Shown in pieces: positions 15,192-23,073 of a stretch of 28,915 bases of DNA. The notes beneath the pieces were generated by a model that did no database searches, was not told the DNA's origin, and saw only the letters and a program-made list of their open reading frames with translations. How positions within the stretch are numbered: position 1 is the stretch's first letter; each line of letters begins with the position of its first letter. The translations under genes and the position numbers were made by a program. Source of the DNA: Gammaproteobacteria bacterium (GTDB lineage Bacteria > Pseudomonadota > Gammaproteobacteria > Methylococcales > UBA2780); assembly GCA_003646305.1 (NCBI GenBank), contig QNFJ01000006.1, positions 1-28,915 on the forward strand, in the 5' to 3' direction.

Positions 15192-17018
15192 ATGCAAGAT
15201 ATTACGTTCACAGCCAGAGTGTTAGCCGTTCAGGATGACCTTGTGACGATAGAAGGGATCATGACAGAAAATGGTCTATCTGCCTTAAAGAAGAATGAAG
15301 TAGTCTATATCTGCCCACCCCCTAAAGATAATAACCGCCAGGAGAAACTCAAAGCCGAAGTATTGCGAATCAATGGTAATACGGCTGATGCCCAGGTATT
15401 TGAAAATACATCGGGAGTGGCTGTTGGCGACCCGGTTGAACAATCTAACGAAATGTTGTCGGTGAGCCTAGGGCCGGGGTTGCTGGGGCAGGTATATGAT
15501 GGTTTACAAAATCCTTTGGAAAGCTTGGCGTCTGAATATGGTTATTTTTTACCACGAGGTGTTGAGGCTCCGCCGCTTGACCGTAAGCAGAAATGGTCCT
15601 TTGTTCCCGTTGTAAGAACGGGCGATCGCTTGCAGGCCGGATCAGCCATCGGAACCGTTCAGGAGGGGCGTTATACTCATAAAATTATGGTGCCTTTTGA
15701 TGAGCCGGGGGTAGTTGAAGTAACCTGGATCCAGGAAGGTAGTGTCACAATTGAAGATTCGGTTGCCAGGATACGTACAGAATCAGGTAAAGAGCGCCCC
15801 TTAACGCTAGTACAAAAATGGCCGGTACGACGCCCGATACCACAAGAAATGATCGACCGCCGCATCGTGGAACGGCTTTATCCTCATGAACCCATGATAA
15901 CCACCATGCGTTTGATTGATACTTTTTTCCCTATCGCCCGTGGTGGCACGGCTTGTATACCCGGCCCGTTTGGCGCAGGGAAAACAGTTTTACAGAACCT
16001 GATTTCCAGATACTCCTCAGTTGATATCGTTATTATTGTCGCGTGTGGTGAACGTGCTGGTGAAGTTGTAGAAACTATTACTGAATTTCCACAAATGAAA
16101 GACGCTTCAACCGGTGGCGCGTTGATGGACCGCACCATTATTATTTGCAACACGTCATCAATGCCGGTTGCAGCCCGTGAAGCATCTATCAATACCGGCC
16201 TGACTTTGGGCGAATACTACCGGCAAATGGGCTTTAATGTACTGCTTATTGCAGATTCTACATCTCGCTGGGCCCAGGCTATGCGTGAAACCTCAGGCCG
16301 AATGGAAGAGATTCCTGGTGAGGAGGGGTTTCCTGCCTATCTTGATTCATCTATTCGGGGGATCTATGAACGTGCCGGTGTTATTCATACGAATAATAAT
16401 GATACAGGTAGCCTGACGATGATTGGCACCGTCTCTCCGGCGGGAGGGAACTTCGAGGAGCCGGTGACTCAATCAACATTAGGTACCGTTAAAACCTTTT
16501 TAGGGCTTAGCGCTGAGCGTGCTTATAAGCGTTATTATCCGTCTGTTGACCCATTGATTTCCTGGTCTCGTTATCTTCAACAGCTTAAACCTTGGTATAA
16601 CAAGGAAATTGATCCTGACTGGACTAAAAAAGTTCAGGAAATGATTGCTTTGCTTGAAAAAGGTGATTCGGTGCTGCAAATGATGCAAGTCACTGGTGAA
16701 GAAGGTGTAACGACGGAAGATTTTGCCACATACCAGAAAGCGCTATTTCTGGATATGGTTTATGTGCAACAAGATGCCTTCGATGATGTAGACGCTTCAT
16801 GCTCACTTGACCGGCAGAAGTTTAGTTTCAACAAAGTCTATCAATTGGTTAATCAGGAGTATCACTTTACAGATAAACCTCAGATTCATGACTACTTCAC
16901 GCGTTTAACCGGATTATATAAGAATTTCAATTATGCGGGCGAGAAATCACCAGAATACTCGGAACTATGTGATCAGATTGATCAATTAGCAGAGACGATG
17001 GGTGTAGCTCATGTATAA
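15192..17018 (+). CDS. atpA: V/A-type ATP synthase catalytic subunit A
   Basis: Catalytic nucleotide-binding subunit of the head. 608 residues, standard for the family. The Walker A loop is G-P-F-G-A-G-K-T at residues 258-265, followed by V-A-C-G-E-R-A-G-E-V (catalytic Glu region), the Walker B-type V-L-L-I-A-D-S-T-S-R-W-A-Q-A, and G-Y-P-A-type text E-E-G-F-P-A-Y-L. The roughly 90-residue non-homologous insert that marks A subunits (about residues 115-195) is present, which rules out F-type beta. A GAGG ribosome site precedes the ATG. It is the last gene of the operon here, while in most V/A operons it directly precedes B. Confidence 0.96.
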   Translation: MQDITFTARVLAVQDDLVTIEGIMTENGLSALKKNEVVYICPPPKDNNRQEKLKAEVLRINGNTADAQVFENTSGVAVGDPVEQSNEMLSVSLGPGLLGQVYDGLQNPLESLASEYGYFLPRGVEAPPLDRKQKWSFVPVVRTGDRLQAGSAIGTVQEGRYTHKIMVPFDEPGVVEVTWIQEGSVTIEDSVARIRTESGKERPLTLVQKWPVRRPIPQEMIDRRIVERLYPHEPMITTMRLIDTFFPIARGGTACIPGPFGAGKTVLQNLISRYSSVDIVIIVACGERAGEVVETITEFPQMKDASTGGALMDRTIIICNTSSMPVAAREASINTGLTLGEYYRQMGFNVLLIADSTSRWAQAMRETSGRMEEIPGEEGFPAYLDSSIRGIYERAGVIHTNNNDTGSLTMIGTVSPAGGNFEEPVTQSTLGTVKTFLGLSAERAYKRYYPSVDPLISWSRYLQQLKPWYNKEIDPDWTKKVQEMIALLEKGDSVLQMMQVTGEEGVTTEDFATYQKALFLDMVYVQQDAFDDVDASCSLDRQKFSFNKVYQLVNQEYHFTDKPQIHDYFTRLTGLYKNFNYAGEKSPEYSELCDQIDQLAETMGVAHV

Positions 17019-17047
17019 AACATAGATGCACAAATAAGAAGCATCAA

Positions 17048-17283
17048 TTGTCGTTTAAGGACGGACGCGAGCGGAGCTGGAAAGTCATGAGGACGCTATG
17101 GGTGTTACTCACCGGCTCTCTTGACAAGCAGGAATTGATTGCAGGGGCTGTCTTTCTTTTCTGGTCGCCGCATTATGTGCATCACGCCAGACAATCTTTA
17201 CCGGCGAAGAGGCTGAGCATAAACTTGGGCTGGAGAAAATATACTACAAAACAGTTTATAGTGGTGGACTTGTAAATAGTTAA
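17048..17283 (+). pseudogene. Frameshifted, truncated MnhE/MrpE-like Na+/H+ antiporter subunit remnant
   Basis: Reading from the TTG at 17048 gives a peptide containing L-W-V-L-L-T-G-S-L-D-K-Q-E-L-I-A-G-A, then loses sense near 17150. Moving to the frame that ends at the TAA at 17281-17283 continues with L-S-F-L-V-A-A-L-C-A-S-R-Q-T-I-F-T-G and L-G-L-E-K-I-Y-Y. Joined, the two halves read like the N-terminal half of MnhE/MrpE, subunit E of multisubunit cation/proton antiporters: a membrane segment, T-G-S-L, then a second membrane segment and a short basic loop. One base appears to have been lost near 17145-17155. About 78 residues remain of the usual 160 or so. No other antiporter subunit follows. 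This sits between the V-ATPase operon and gdhA. Confidence 0.55.
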
Positions 17284-17353
17284 TCAGAGTTCTATTAGTC
17301 GGCGCTCTGGTAGGCACACGTCGTTGAATTATTGATTTTACAAAGGATATATC

Positions 17354-18598
17354 ATGCTTGAAGATAGTCATTATTATTTCCAGAAAGCAGCTGATGTACT
17401 TAAGCTGTCAGAACGTCTCAGAGAAATTATCTGGACCCCCATTCGTACCGTTAAAGTCGATCTTGTGATTGATGATGACGATGGAGAATTACAGCATTAT
17501 CAGGGGTTCCGCGTGCAACATAATAAAGCACGTGGACCAATGAAAGGCGGCTTGCGTTATCATCCTGCGATGGATGAAGATCATGCTGCCGCACTGGCAA
17601 ATTTGATGACCTGGAAAACGGCCATTGTTGATGTTCCTTTTGGCGGAGCCAAAGGTGGTATTAACTGCGACCCGTCAGCAATGAGTGACAATGAGCTCAA
17701 TAAGTTAACCAGACGTTTTGTTGAACAGATGAAAGAAATTATCGGCCCGACAATCGATATTCCTGCGCCTGATGTTAATACTAACGCCAAAGTTATGGGC
17801 TGGATTATGGATGAGTATTCTAAATATGAAGGGTTTTCACCCGGTGTAGTAACGGGTAAACCACTGGATCTGTTTGGATCGGAGGGTCGCGATGAAGCGA
17901 CCGGCCGTGGCATTATGATTGTACTAGATGAAGCACTTAAAAGTCGTGGAAAATCGTGGAATGATATCCGGGTTGCAGTACAGGGTTTCGGTAATGTCGG
18001 TTCTAACGCAGCCCGTCTTATTGATGAACAGGGCGCTAATATTATTGCGGTAGCGGATCACCTTGGTGGTGTCAGCAATGATGATGGTCTTGATATTGAT
18101 TCCCTGATCTCATGGGTGGCAGAACATCGAACCGTGAAAGGTTTTCCGGGTGGTGTCGCATTTGATAACACGGAAATTATTACATGGAATGCAGATGTGC
18201 TTATTCCTGCCGCACTGGAAAATGCGATCACCGAAAATAATGTGAGCGAGGTCAAGGCCGACATCATCATCGAAGGCGCAAATGGCCCGACTACACCTGC
18301 CGCACATGAAGCTCTGGTAAAACGTGGTGTATTAGTTGTGCCGGATATTTTGGCTAACGCTGGTGGTGTTACTGTGAGCTATTTTGAATGGGCGCAGAAC
18401 ATCCAGCAATTCCGTTGGAAAAAAGACCGTGTTGATGAAGAGCTTACGCACAGAATGCGCGAGGCTTACGCAGCAGTTCGTGATGTAGCGGAGAAAGAAA
18501 ATATCGATATGCGTATTGCAGCATTTGTTCTGGGTATACGTCGTGTTGGTCGGGCAGCAACATCACGCATTCATGTGCCAGAAGAGGTTGATTTTTAA
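17354..18598 (+). CDS. gdhA: Glutamate dehydrogenase (GdhA/RocG type)
   Basis: Interconverts glutamate and 2-oxoglutarate plus ammonia with NAD(P). 414 residues, the length of the small hexameric class that includes RocG/GudB and archaeal enzymes rather than the 447-residue E. coli GdhA. The substrate site reads G-P-M-K-G-G-L-R-Y-H-P (Lys64), then the catalytic region V-P-F-G-G-A-K-G-G and P-A-P-D-V-N-T-N. The nucleotide-binding loop G-F-G-N-V-G is at residues 211-216, and A-N-A-G-G-V-T-V-S-Y-F-E-W lies in the second domain. An AAAGGA site precedes the ATG. It lies 70 bp after the antiporter remnant. The cofactor cannot be fixed by eye. Confidence 0.94.
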   Translation: MLEDSHYYFQKAADVLKLSERLREIIWTPIRTVKVDLVIDDDDGELQHYQGFRVQHNKARGPMKGGLRYHPAMDEDHAAALANLMTWKTAIVDVPFGGAKGGINCDPSAMSDNELNKLTRRFVEQMKEIIGPTIDIPAPDVNTNAKVMGWIMDEYSKYEGFSPGVVTGKPLDLFGSEGRDEATGRGIMIVLDEALKSRGKSWNDIRVAVQGFGNVGSNAARLIDEQGANIIAVADHLGGVSNDDGLDIDSLISWVAEHRTVKGFPGGVAFDNTEIITWNADVLIPAALENAITENNVSEVKADIIIEGANGPTTPAAHEALVKRGVLVVPDILANAGGVTVSYFEWAQNIQQFRWKKDRVDEELTHRMREAYAAVRDVAEKENIDMRIAAFVLGIRRVGRAATSRIHVPEEVDF

Positions 18599-18996
18599 GC
18601 TCTCGCTTCCTGTTTTGGTATGAGCGGTTGTCTGCGACCTGAAGTATCCAAAATGGTGGTGTCGCTATTAACCCGGTGGGCAAATACATTCATGCTGCAT
18701 AGCTAATTGCTGGGTGGTTAAAGTAACTTGCCCTCTTCCAATTAAGGGAGTTGCACTTCGGAGTTGAATTCACGTCTGTTAAATAAGAAGAGCTAAGTTT
18801 TTGGGTTTCGTTTGGCCGGAGTTTTCAGATTTTTGAGAAAATATAATCAGCAACATTTGCAGTTAATAAGGACGGAAGTGGCTCAGTCCCGATTCACGGT
18901 CACGGTTTTCTGGGTTTCCTCTGGTAACGTTATGAACGTTGCGATTATTTTTTGTAAACCGCATCCAATTAGCAGATATGACTCCCACTAAAGAAG
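18599..18996. other. 398-bp gene-free stretch after gdhA
   Basis: No gene is supported. Two copies of the palindrome AACGTT occur at 18926-18931 and 18935-18940, and a tandem TCACGG pair at 18894-18905. The text around 18748-18775 (GTTGCACTTCGGAGTTGAAT) reminds me of the ends of some insertion sequences, but no matching opposite end was found, so a mobile-element scar is only a possibility. No clear terminator for gdhA is visible. Confidence 0.35.
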
Positions 18997-19521
18997 CTAG
19001 CGGTGTTTCCGATGGGGTCGGCGTGATAGTGATCGAATCTGTTGCAAGGTTTTGTTGCGCTTTTTGGATTCATAAATCAATTGCGTCGTTGAAATATTTG
19101 GATCTCGTGGGAGACAAATAACAAAAACTCCACGTGAAGTTAAGGCTCGAATGTCGGTGTCATCAAACAATGAGTCCACTGAAATAACCAACACATGAGG
19201 TTTAATATTTATCGCATAAAACATGTTACTGACGAAATGACGCTTTGGAAAAATTGCATCGATAAAACCCAGTGCATCTAATTGAGCAGACCGTATTGCC
19301 CAGCGTTGAATTGGTCTATCAGGTCCTTTGCGTATTCGTACTCGCTTATCGCTATCCATTGCGACAATAAGCTTTTGCCCTTGTTTCGCGGCGATCGCTA
19401 AGTAGTTGATGTGCGCAAAATGGAGAATATCAAACACCCCTTGCGTTGCTACAATAATTTTATTGGATTTCCTCCAGTTTCGGCTCTTTTGCTTTGCCTT
19501 CCGAAAATCATTAAAAATCAT
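18997..19521 (-). CDS. Cytidylyltransferase-fold nucleotidyltransferase (RfaE2/TagD-like)
   Basis: A 174-residue protein of the cytidylyltransferase superfamily that joins a nucleotide to a phosphorylated sugar or alcohol. The N-terminal text G-V-F-D-I-L-H-F-A-H-I-N-Y-L matches the family's H-x-G-H loop, but the Gly is Ala (H34-F-A-H37). Further family text is V-A-M-D-S-D-K-R-V-R-I-R-K-G-x-x-R-P (residues about 74-91), R-S-A-Q-L-D-A-L-G-F-I-D-A-I and the I-S-T-T-Q-L-I nucleotide motif near the end. It is closest in style to the C-terminal half of HldE (ADP-heptose synthesis) and glycerol-3-phosphate cytidylyltransferases, but is stand-alone and has no sugar-pathway neighbour. Both termini are very basic. 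The substrate is not known. Confidence 0.72.
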   Translation of the reverse strand: MIFNDFRKAKQKSRNWRKSNKIIVATQGVFDILHFAHINYLAIAAKQGQKLIVAMDSDKRVRIRKGPDRPIQRWAIRSAQLDALGFIDAIFPKRHFVSNMFYAINIKPHVLVISVDSLFDDTDIRALTSRGVFVICLPRDPNISTTQLIYESKKRNKTLQQIRSLSRRPHRKHR

Positions 19522-19647
19522 ATGGTTAAATGGGCTCTTTGGGAGTTATGCCTGTTTGAAATGTCGTAGCTAAGTAGATTTGTTTTGCATGTGGACAACG
19601 TTAAATATCCTAATGCACAGTGAGAAACAGTGCTTCCTTTCATTCTT

Positions 19648-19672
19648 GGTGCTTTTGTGAAGCAAAAGCACC
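19648..19672. repeat. Perfect 10-bp inverted repeat
   Basis: GGTGCTTTTG and CAAAAGCACC face each other across the 5-base loop TGAAG. It lies in the 295-bp gap between the nucleotidyltransferase gene and the copper gene block. No T run follows on either strand, so an ordinary terminator is doubtful. The rest of the gap (19522-19816) shows no gene I can support. Confidence 0.6.
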
Positions 19673-19816
19673 GCATCTACGGCCATTTAGTTGACGGTCT
19701 CTTTTTGATGGAAGGAAGCTGTGAGCAGAATCTATGCATGTCGTTAATATGGTTTTGCCCATCACATTTCGGGCACTTTTCATATACGCTAGCCATTGTT
19801 GATGGAGTTTAGCCCA

Positions 19817-21829
19817 TCAATGCACATGCTCATCCGGTGGTGGCAATATCTCATCCTCCTTCGCCAATGCGGCAAATTGCCCTGCTAGGAACGAAATATC
19901 ATCCCATATGCCTGGCTGTTGCTCAGGAATCCAACGAGAGCGCAGGTAGCCGAAGCGGTCTACGGTAAAGCCAATATGCATCGGTAGGTCTTTATCATCT
20001 ACATCACCGGTATGTTTAAAGGTGCGGCGGAACTGGGCGTAGGTGCGGGTGATGGGGCGTGTCTCTTCGGTGATAATCAGAAAAGGGTACTGCTCGATCA
20101 CCGCTTCGGGCATTTCATCACCGCCTCTCATTGCGATAGCCATGACGATGGCATCATTGCCTGTGAGTTTGTCATGCTCTGCTTTTAGGGCGTCTAAACG
20201 GGCTTTCCCTTCTGGCCATGAGAAGAAGCTGAGAAGTACCGCTTTTTTTTCTCTGAGATCTTTCAGGTTGCCACTTTTTGAGGCGGTGGAGTAGTAAAAG
20301 TCAGGAGCGCCCAGAAAGGGGAGTTCGGGGGCGATATGGGGTTGTAATAACCGTCCGGTAAACCCTTCTGAAAAGGCGCGTAGGTAGTTAATCAGGTCCC
20401 ATAGTTCATCTTCATCGAGTGTCGCGGCGAATGAGGGCATGGGTTTGCCTTCACCAAGACCGTGCGTCAGCCACCAGAACATATCGCCCACAGTATGAAG
20501 GGCAGTGTGGGGCTCACTGAGGTTGGCAGGTGGTTCGGAGAGTGATTCAGCGAGGGGGCCATCACCCCGTCCACCTTCACCATGACAGGCGATGCAATTC
20601 TCACGAAATAAATCTTCGCCATTGCTGATAGAGACGGCGATATAAGGAACCGTTGAGTTTTTGTAAGTGTCAGGGTAAGCCTCAACACCGAGCGGCGGGA
20701 GCCCAACACCTAAGCCGATGAGTGCTAATACTGTGCCGGCAATAATGGCTTGCTTGATGCTGCCACCTTTGCGAATAAGAAAAGTGGTTAAGGCGATGGC
20801 GGCGACAATCAGTGCGATGCCGATGTTTACCTGCATCCGTATATCGGAGCTTTCTTCCCACGTGGCTTCGATGGAGAAGCGAGTGGCGAAAGGCCAGATA
20901 ATGACCTCTTCATGTGATGCGGGTGTGGTCTCTTTAAGTACGCTGGCAACAGCGAGTAACACGATGCCAGTGGTTGTCTCAAAGGCTACCCATTTTGAGA
21001 TGGCGAAGTTGATTGCCGTGGAGGCCTGATTGCCAAACTGCGGCATGTAGCGGAAGCGAATAACGGCAGCCACTGAAAGCATCATTAAAAATAGGGCAAT
21101 TTTGGTAATCAGGTAGTTGCCGTAAGGGGTTGAGAATAGCTCACCCCAACGATCGACTTGTAGGTAACCAATCACAATGCCACTTAGTAAGATCACGCCA
21201 ACCATTATGGTTGCCATAATTGAGAAGCGTTTTAGCGTGCGGCCAATAACGGCAGCCTCGGGTTGTTCTGTTTGGTTGCGTGAGGAGCGGAGTAAAAAGA
21301 ACAGCGCTGGTAGGCCGCCTAACCAAGTGCCGGCAGCAATAACATGCAGGCTGTTGCCGAGCAGGCCGGGCCACATCGGTTCAAGTGAGGCAGCATGGCT
21401 TTTAAATGATCCAGTTAGGAGCATTGACGCGGTGATGCTGACCATCAAGATTAAGAAGCGTTGGCGACCGATGCCTTGAATGAGTGGCCGGTGCAGCAGC
21501 AGTGTTAAAAAGATGAGAACAGCCAAGCTCTCCTGAATCATCCAGACCGTGCCAAAACGGGTTGAAAAGAGGACGATTTCTAGGACTTTTTGGTCAAATG
21601 CTGCATTGACATTCTCTTCTAGAAAGGCCGCCTGTAACGAAGGAAGGCCGAGTCCCGCGAGAATAAGAATGATGGAGAGGAAAAGGGCAGCTTTAATGCA
21701 CTGGCGACGCCAGTTTTCGGTTGATTCTCCCCCACCTTTACCAGAAAGAAGGCAGACAGACATTGTCCCCAGGATAATTAAACCAGCGCAGGCATGCAGC
21801 CAGTTTACAGCATGGCTAATGTATTCCAT
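19817..21829 (-). CDS. CopD - cytochrome c - thioredoxin-like fusion protein
   Basis: A 670-residue multidomain membrane protein. Residues about 1-380 hold roughly nine membrane helices of the CopD copper-resistance/import type, with T-G-S-F-K-S-H-A-A and H-V-I-A-A-G-T-W-L-G-G-L as the CopD-like text. A periplasmic class I cytochrome c domain follows, with C-I-A-C-H at residues 412-416 and a probable axial Met464 in K-P-M-P-S-F. The last 150 residues look like a thioredoxin/redoxin fold (L-R-E-K-K-A-V-L-L-S-F-F-S-W-P-E-G), but the C-x-x-C is replaced by W-P-E-G, so it cannot be a classic dithiol enzyme. The C-terminus ends in H-V-H. copC is encoded directly upstream with no gap. Likely function: copper transfer or redox handling at the inner membrane. 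Confidence 0.85.
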   Translation of the reverse strand: MEYISHAVNWLHACAGLIILGTMSVCLLSGKGGGESTENWRRQCIKAALFLSIILILAGLGLPSLQAAFLEENVNAAFDQKVLEIVLFSTRFGTVWMIQESLAVLIFLTLLLHRPLIQGIGRQRFLILMVSITASMLLTGSFKSHAASLEPMWPGLLGNSLHVIAAGTWLGGLPALFFLLRSSRNQTEQPEAAVIGRTLKRFSIMATIMVGVILLSGIVIGYLQVDRWGELFSTPYGNYLITKIALFLMMLSVAAVIRFRYMPQFGNQASTAINFAISKWVAFETTTGIVLLAVASVLKETTPASHEEVIIWPFATRFSIEATWEESSDIRMQVNIGIALIVAAIALTTFLIRKGGSIKQAIIAGTVLALIGLGVGLPPLGVEAYPDTYKNSTVPYIAVSISNGEDLFRENCIACHGEGGRGDGPLAESLSEPPANLSEPHTALHTVGDMFWWLTHGLGEGKPMPSFAATLDEDELWDLINYLRAFSEGFTGRLLQPHIAPELPFLGAPDFYYSTASKSGNLKDLREKKAVLLSFFSWPEGKARLDALKAEHDKLTGNDAIVMAIAMRGGDEMPEAVIEQYPFLIITEETRPITRTYAQFRRTFKHTGDVDDKDLPMHIGFTVDRFGYLRSRWIPEQQPGIWDDISFLAGQFAALAKEDEILPPPDEHVH

Positions 21830-22225
21830 TTAAGGTGTCTTTTTAGCAGGCTTTACTTTGAACTTGAATTTTGAATCAACTACATGGCCGTCAACCGACA
21901 GGACTTTATAAAAGACCGTGTATTTTCCCGGCTCGAGCCTAGGGAGGTTCAATAGCAGTAGCTTTTTATCTTCAGCATCTACAGTTGCTGCCTCTTCGGT
22001 AACTTTCTCACCTACTTTGTCTTTAATCACAATGGTTGAGTAGGCGGGTTCTAGTTGTTCACTAAACCAGATTTTAATCACTTCCGGTGGGCGAGTGACA
22101 ATGGAACGGCGACCGGGGTCAGAGCGCTCATATTGAGCATGGGCCATTACGCCGGCAGAAGAAAAAAGAAAGAGGAGCGAGGCAAATAGCCGCGCCCATA
22201 GATGTCGATTAGTTGTATGGCGCAT
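21830..22225 (-). CDS. copC: CopC periplasmic copper-binding protein
   Basis: A small periplasmic copper carrier of 131 residues. The signal peptide is cut after V-M-A, leaving His29 as the first mature residue; in CopC proteins this N-terminal His, with the H of D-G-H (here in V-D-G-H-V-V-D-S) and an Asp, binds Cu(II). The mature start H-A-Q-Y-E-R-S-D-P and the text I-K-I-W-F-S-E-Q-L-E-P match the CopC beta-sandwich. The Met-rich Cu(I) loop of plant-pathogen CopC is absent, which fits the Cu(II)-only subgroup. It ends directly against the CopD fusion gene on the same strand, so the two form one unit. A hairpin sits in its leader. Confidence 0.92.
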   Translation of the reverse strand: MRHTTNRHLWARLFASLLFLFSSAGVMAHAQYERSDPGRRSIVTRPPEVIKIWFSEQLEPAYSTIVIKDKVGEKVTEEAATVDAEDKKLLLLNLPRLEPGKYTVFYKVLSVDGHVVDSKFKFKVKPAKKTP

Positions 22226-22252
22226 ACGAAATAGACCTTTAATTTTAATGAT

Positions 22253-22284
22253 AGCGGAACAGCCGGTTGTTGAGCTGTTCCGCT
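22253..22284 (-). promoter_or_regulatory. 11-bp perfect hairpin in the copC leader
   Basis: AGCGGAACAGC and GCTGTTCCGCT face each other with a 10-base loop. On the coding strand the hairpin ends about 27 bases before the copC ATG and is followed by an A/T-rich stretch with no T run. It could end transcripts from the His-rich gene upstream, protect the copC message, or be a binding site for a regulator; the sequence alone does not decide. Confidence 0.5.
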
Positions 22285-22445
22285 TGATAGCATTTCCGGA
22301 GGATACCCCTATGTTTGGTTTAGATAATTGCTCAAGGTCAATTTAGACCTATTTTGAGACGCAAAATCAAACTAAACCTACAGTTAATCAGAGACTACCT
22401 AAAGTAGAGTTCTATATCCCCTGAGTACAAGGAGCAGCGCTACCC

Positions 22446-22934
22446 TTAATGCTGGTGGGCAGAGTGGTCGTGAACAGCTGGTGCCGCTTGATCTGTAACA
22501 GATGGATCATCGGCAGCCACCTTTCTAGGTGCTAATGGAGTAAATTTTGAGCGCCATGCGGGTTCATCAGGGAATTTTACAGAAACCCAAACATGGGTTG
22601 TCTCATCAAGTTTAAAGTCTCCAGAGCCTTTTAGGAAGTTCTCTCCGGCAGGTGCTAGCTTGACTGTTGTTCTGCTTTTATCTGCATTGATGATGATTGC
22701 CGAGCCGTGTGAAATTTCAACATCAATCGGATTGCCACCATGATCGGTCAAATATACGGTGATTTCATCCTCGCCAGTTGTCACAATCTCGATATGATAA
22801 GGGCCTGTCATATGAGTCTGACCACCATGAAGAGACATTGACGGATGAGAATCGAGGTATTCATCTGAGTGCGCCATTGCAGAAAAGGGCGATGCAATAA
22901 GTAAGGCAGCTGCGAGAGAAACTATTTTCTTCAT
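22446..22934 (-). CDS. His-rich secreted protein next to copCD, probably metal-binding
   Basis: A 162-residue protein I cannot assign to a named family. It has a clean signal peptide with a cut after S-A-M-A, so the mature protein begins with His22. Its first 26 mature residues carry five His (22, 30, 36, 41, 47) and two Met, and the C-terminus ends in H-D-H-S-A-H-Q-H. The middle (about 48-140) looks like a compact beta-sandwich (H-I-E-I-V-T-T-G-E-D-E-I-T-V-Y-L-T-D). No Cys is present. A strong AGGAG site lies eight bases before the ATG. It is upstream of copC on the same strand, 220 bp away, so a periplasmic copper chaperone or sensor is the natural guess, as inference. Confidence 0.8.
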   Translation of the reverse strand: MKKIVSLAAALLIASPFSAMAHSDEYLDSHPSMSLHGGQTHMTGPYHIEIVTTGEDEITVYLTDHGGNPIDVEISHGSAIIINADKSRTTVKLAPAGENFLKGSGDFKLDETTHVWVSVKFPDEPAWRSKFTPLAPRKVAADDPSVTDQAAPAVHDHSAHQH

Positions 22935-23073
22935 AAATTGAACTCCTAAATGGATAAATCTAAAAAGTACATTGGATAAGAAGGTAGAACCAGCAAGTAT
23001 CCCTCTTTTTTAGGATAAATGCGCGATATGCCTTAAATTTTACCGCACGACACCCCAGCATCCGTTCGACCGG

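Noticed and set aside
9448..17018. F-type or N-type ATPase
   Set aside because: Subunit A has the long insert typical of V/A enzymes, and D, E, I and K have no F-type equivalents of this shape; no gamma, delta or epsilon genes are present.
18444..18689. Minus-strand open frame of 81 codons over the gdhA end
   Set aside because: Shadow of gdhA; no supporting signal.
19630..19812. Plus-strand open frame of 60 codons
   Set aside because: Contains the inverted repeat, has no ribosome site and no recognisable protein features.
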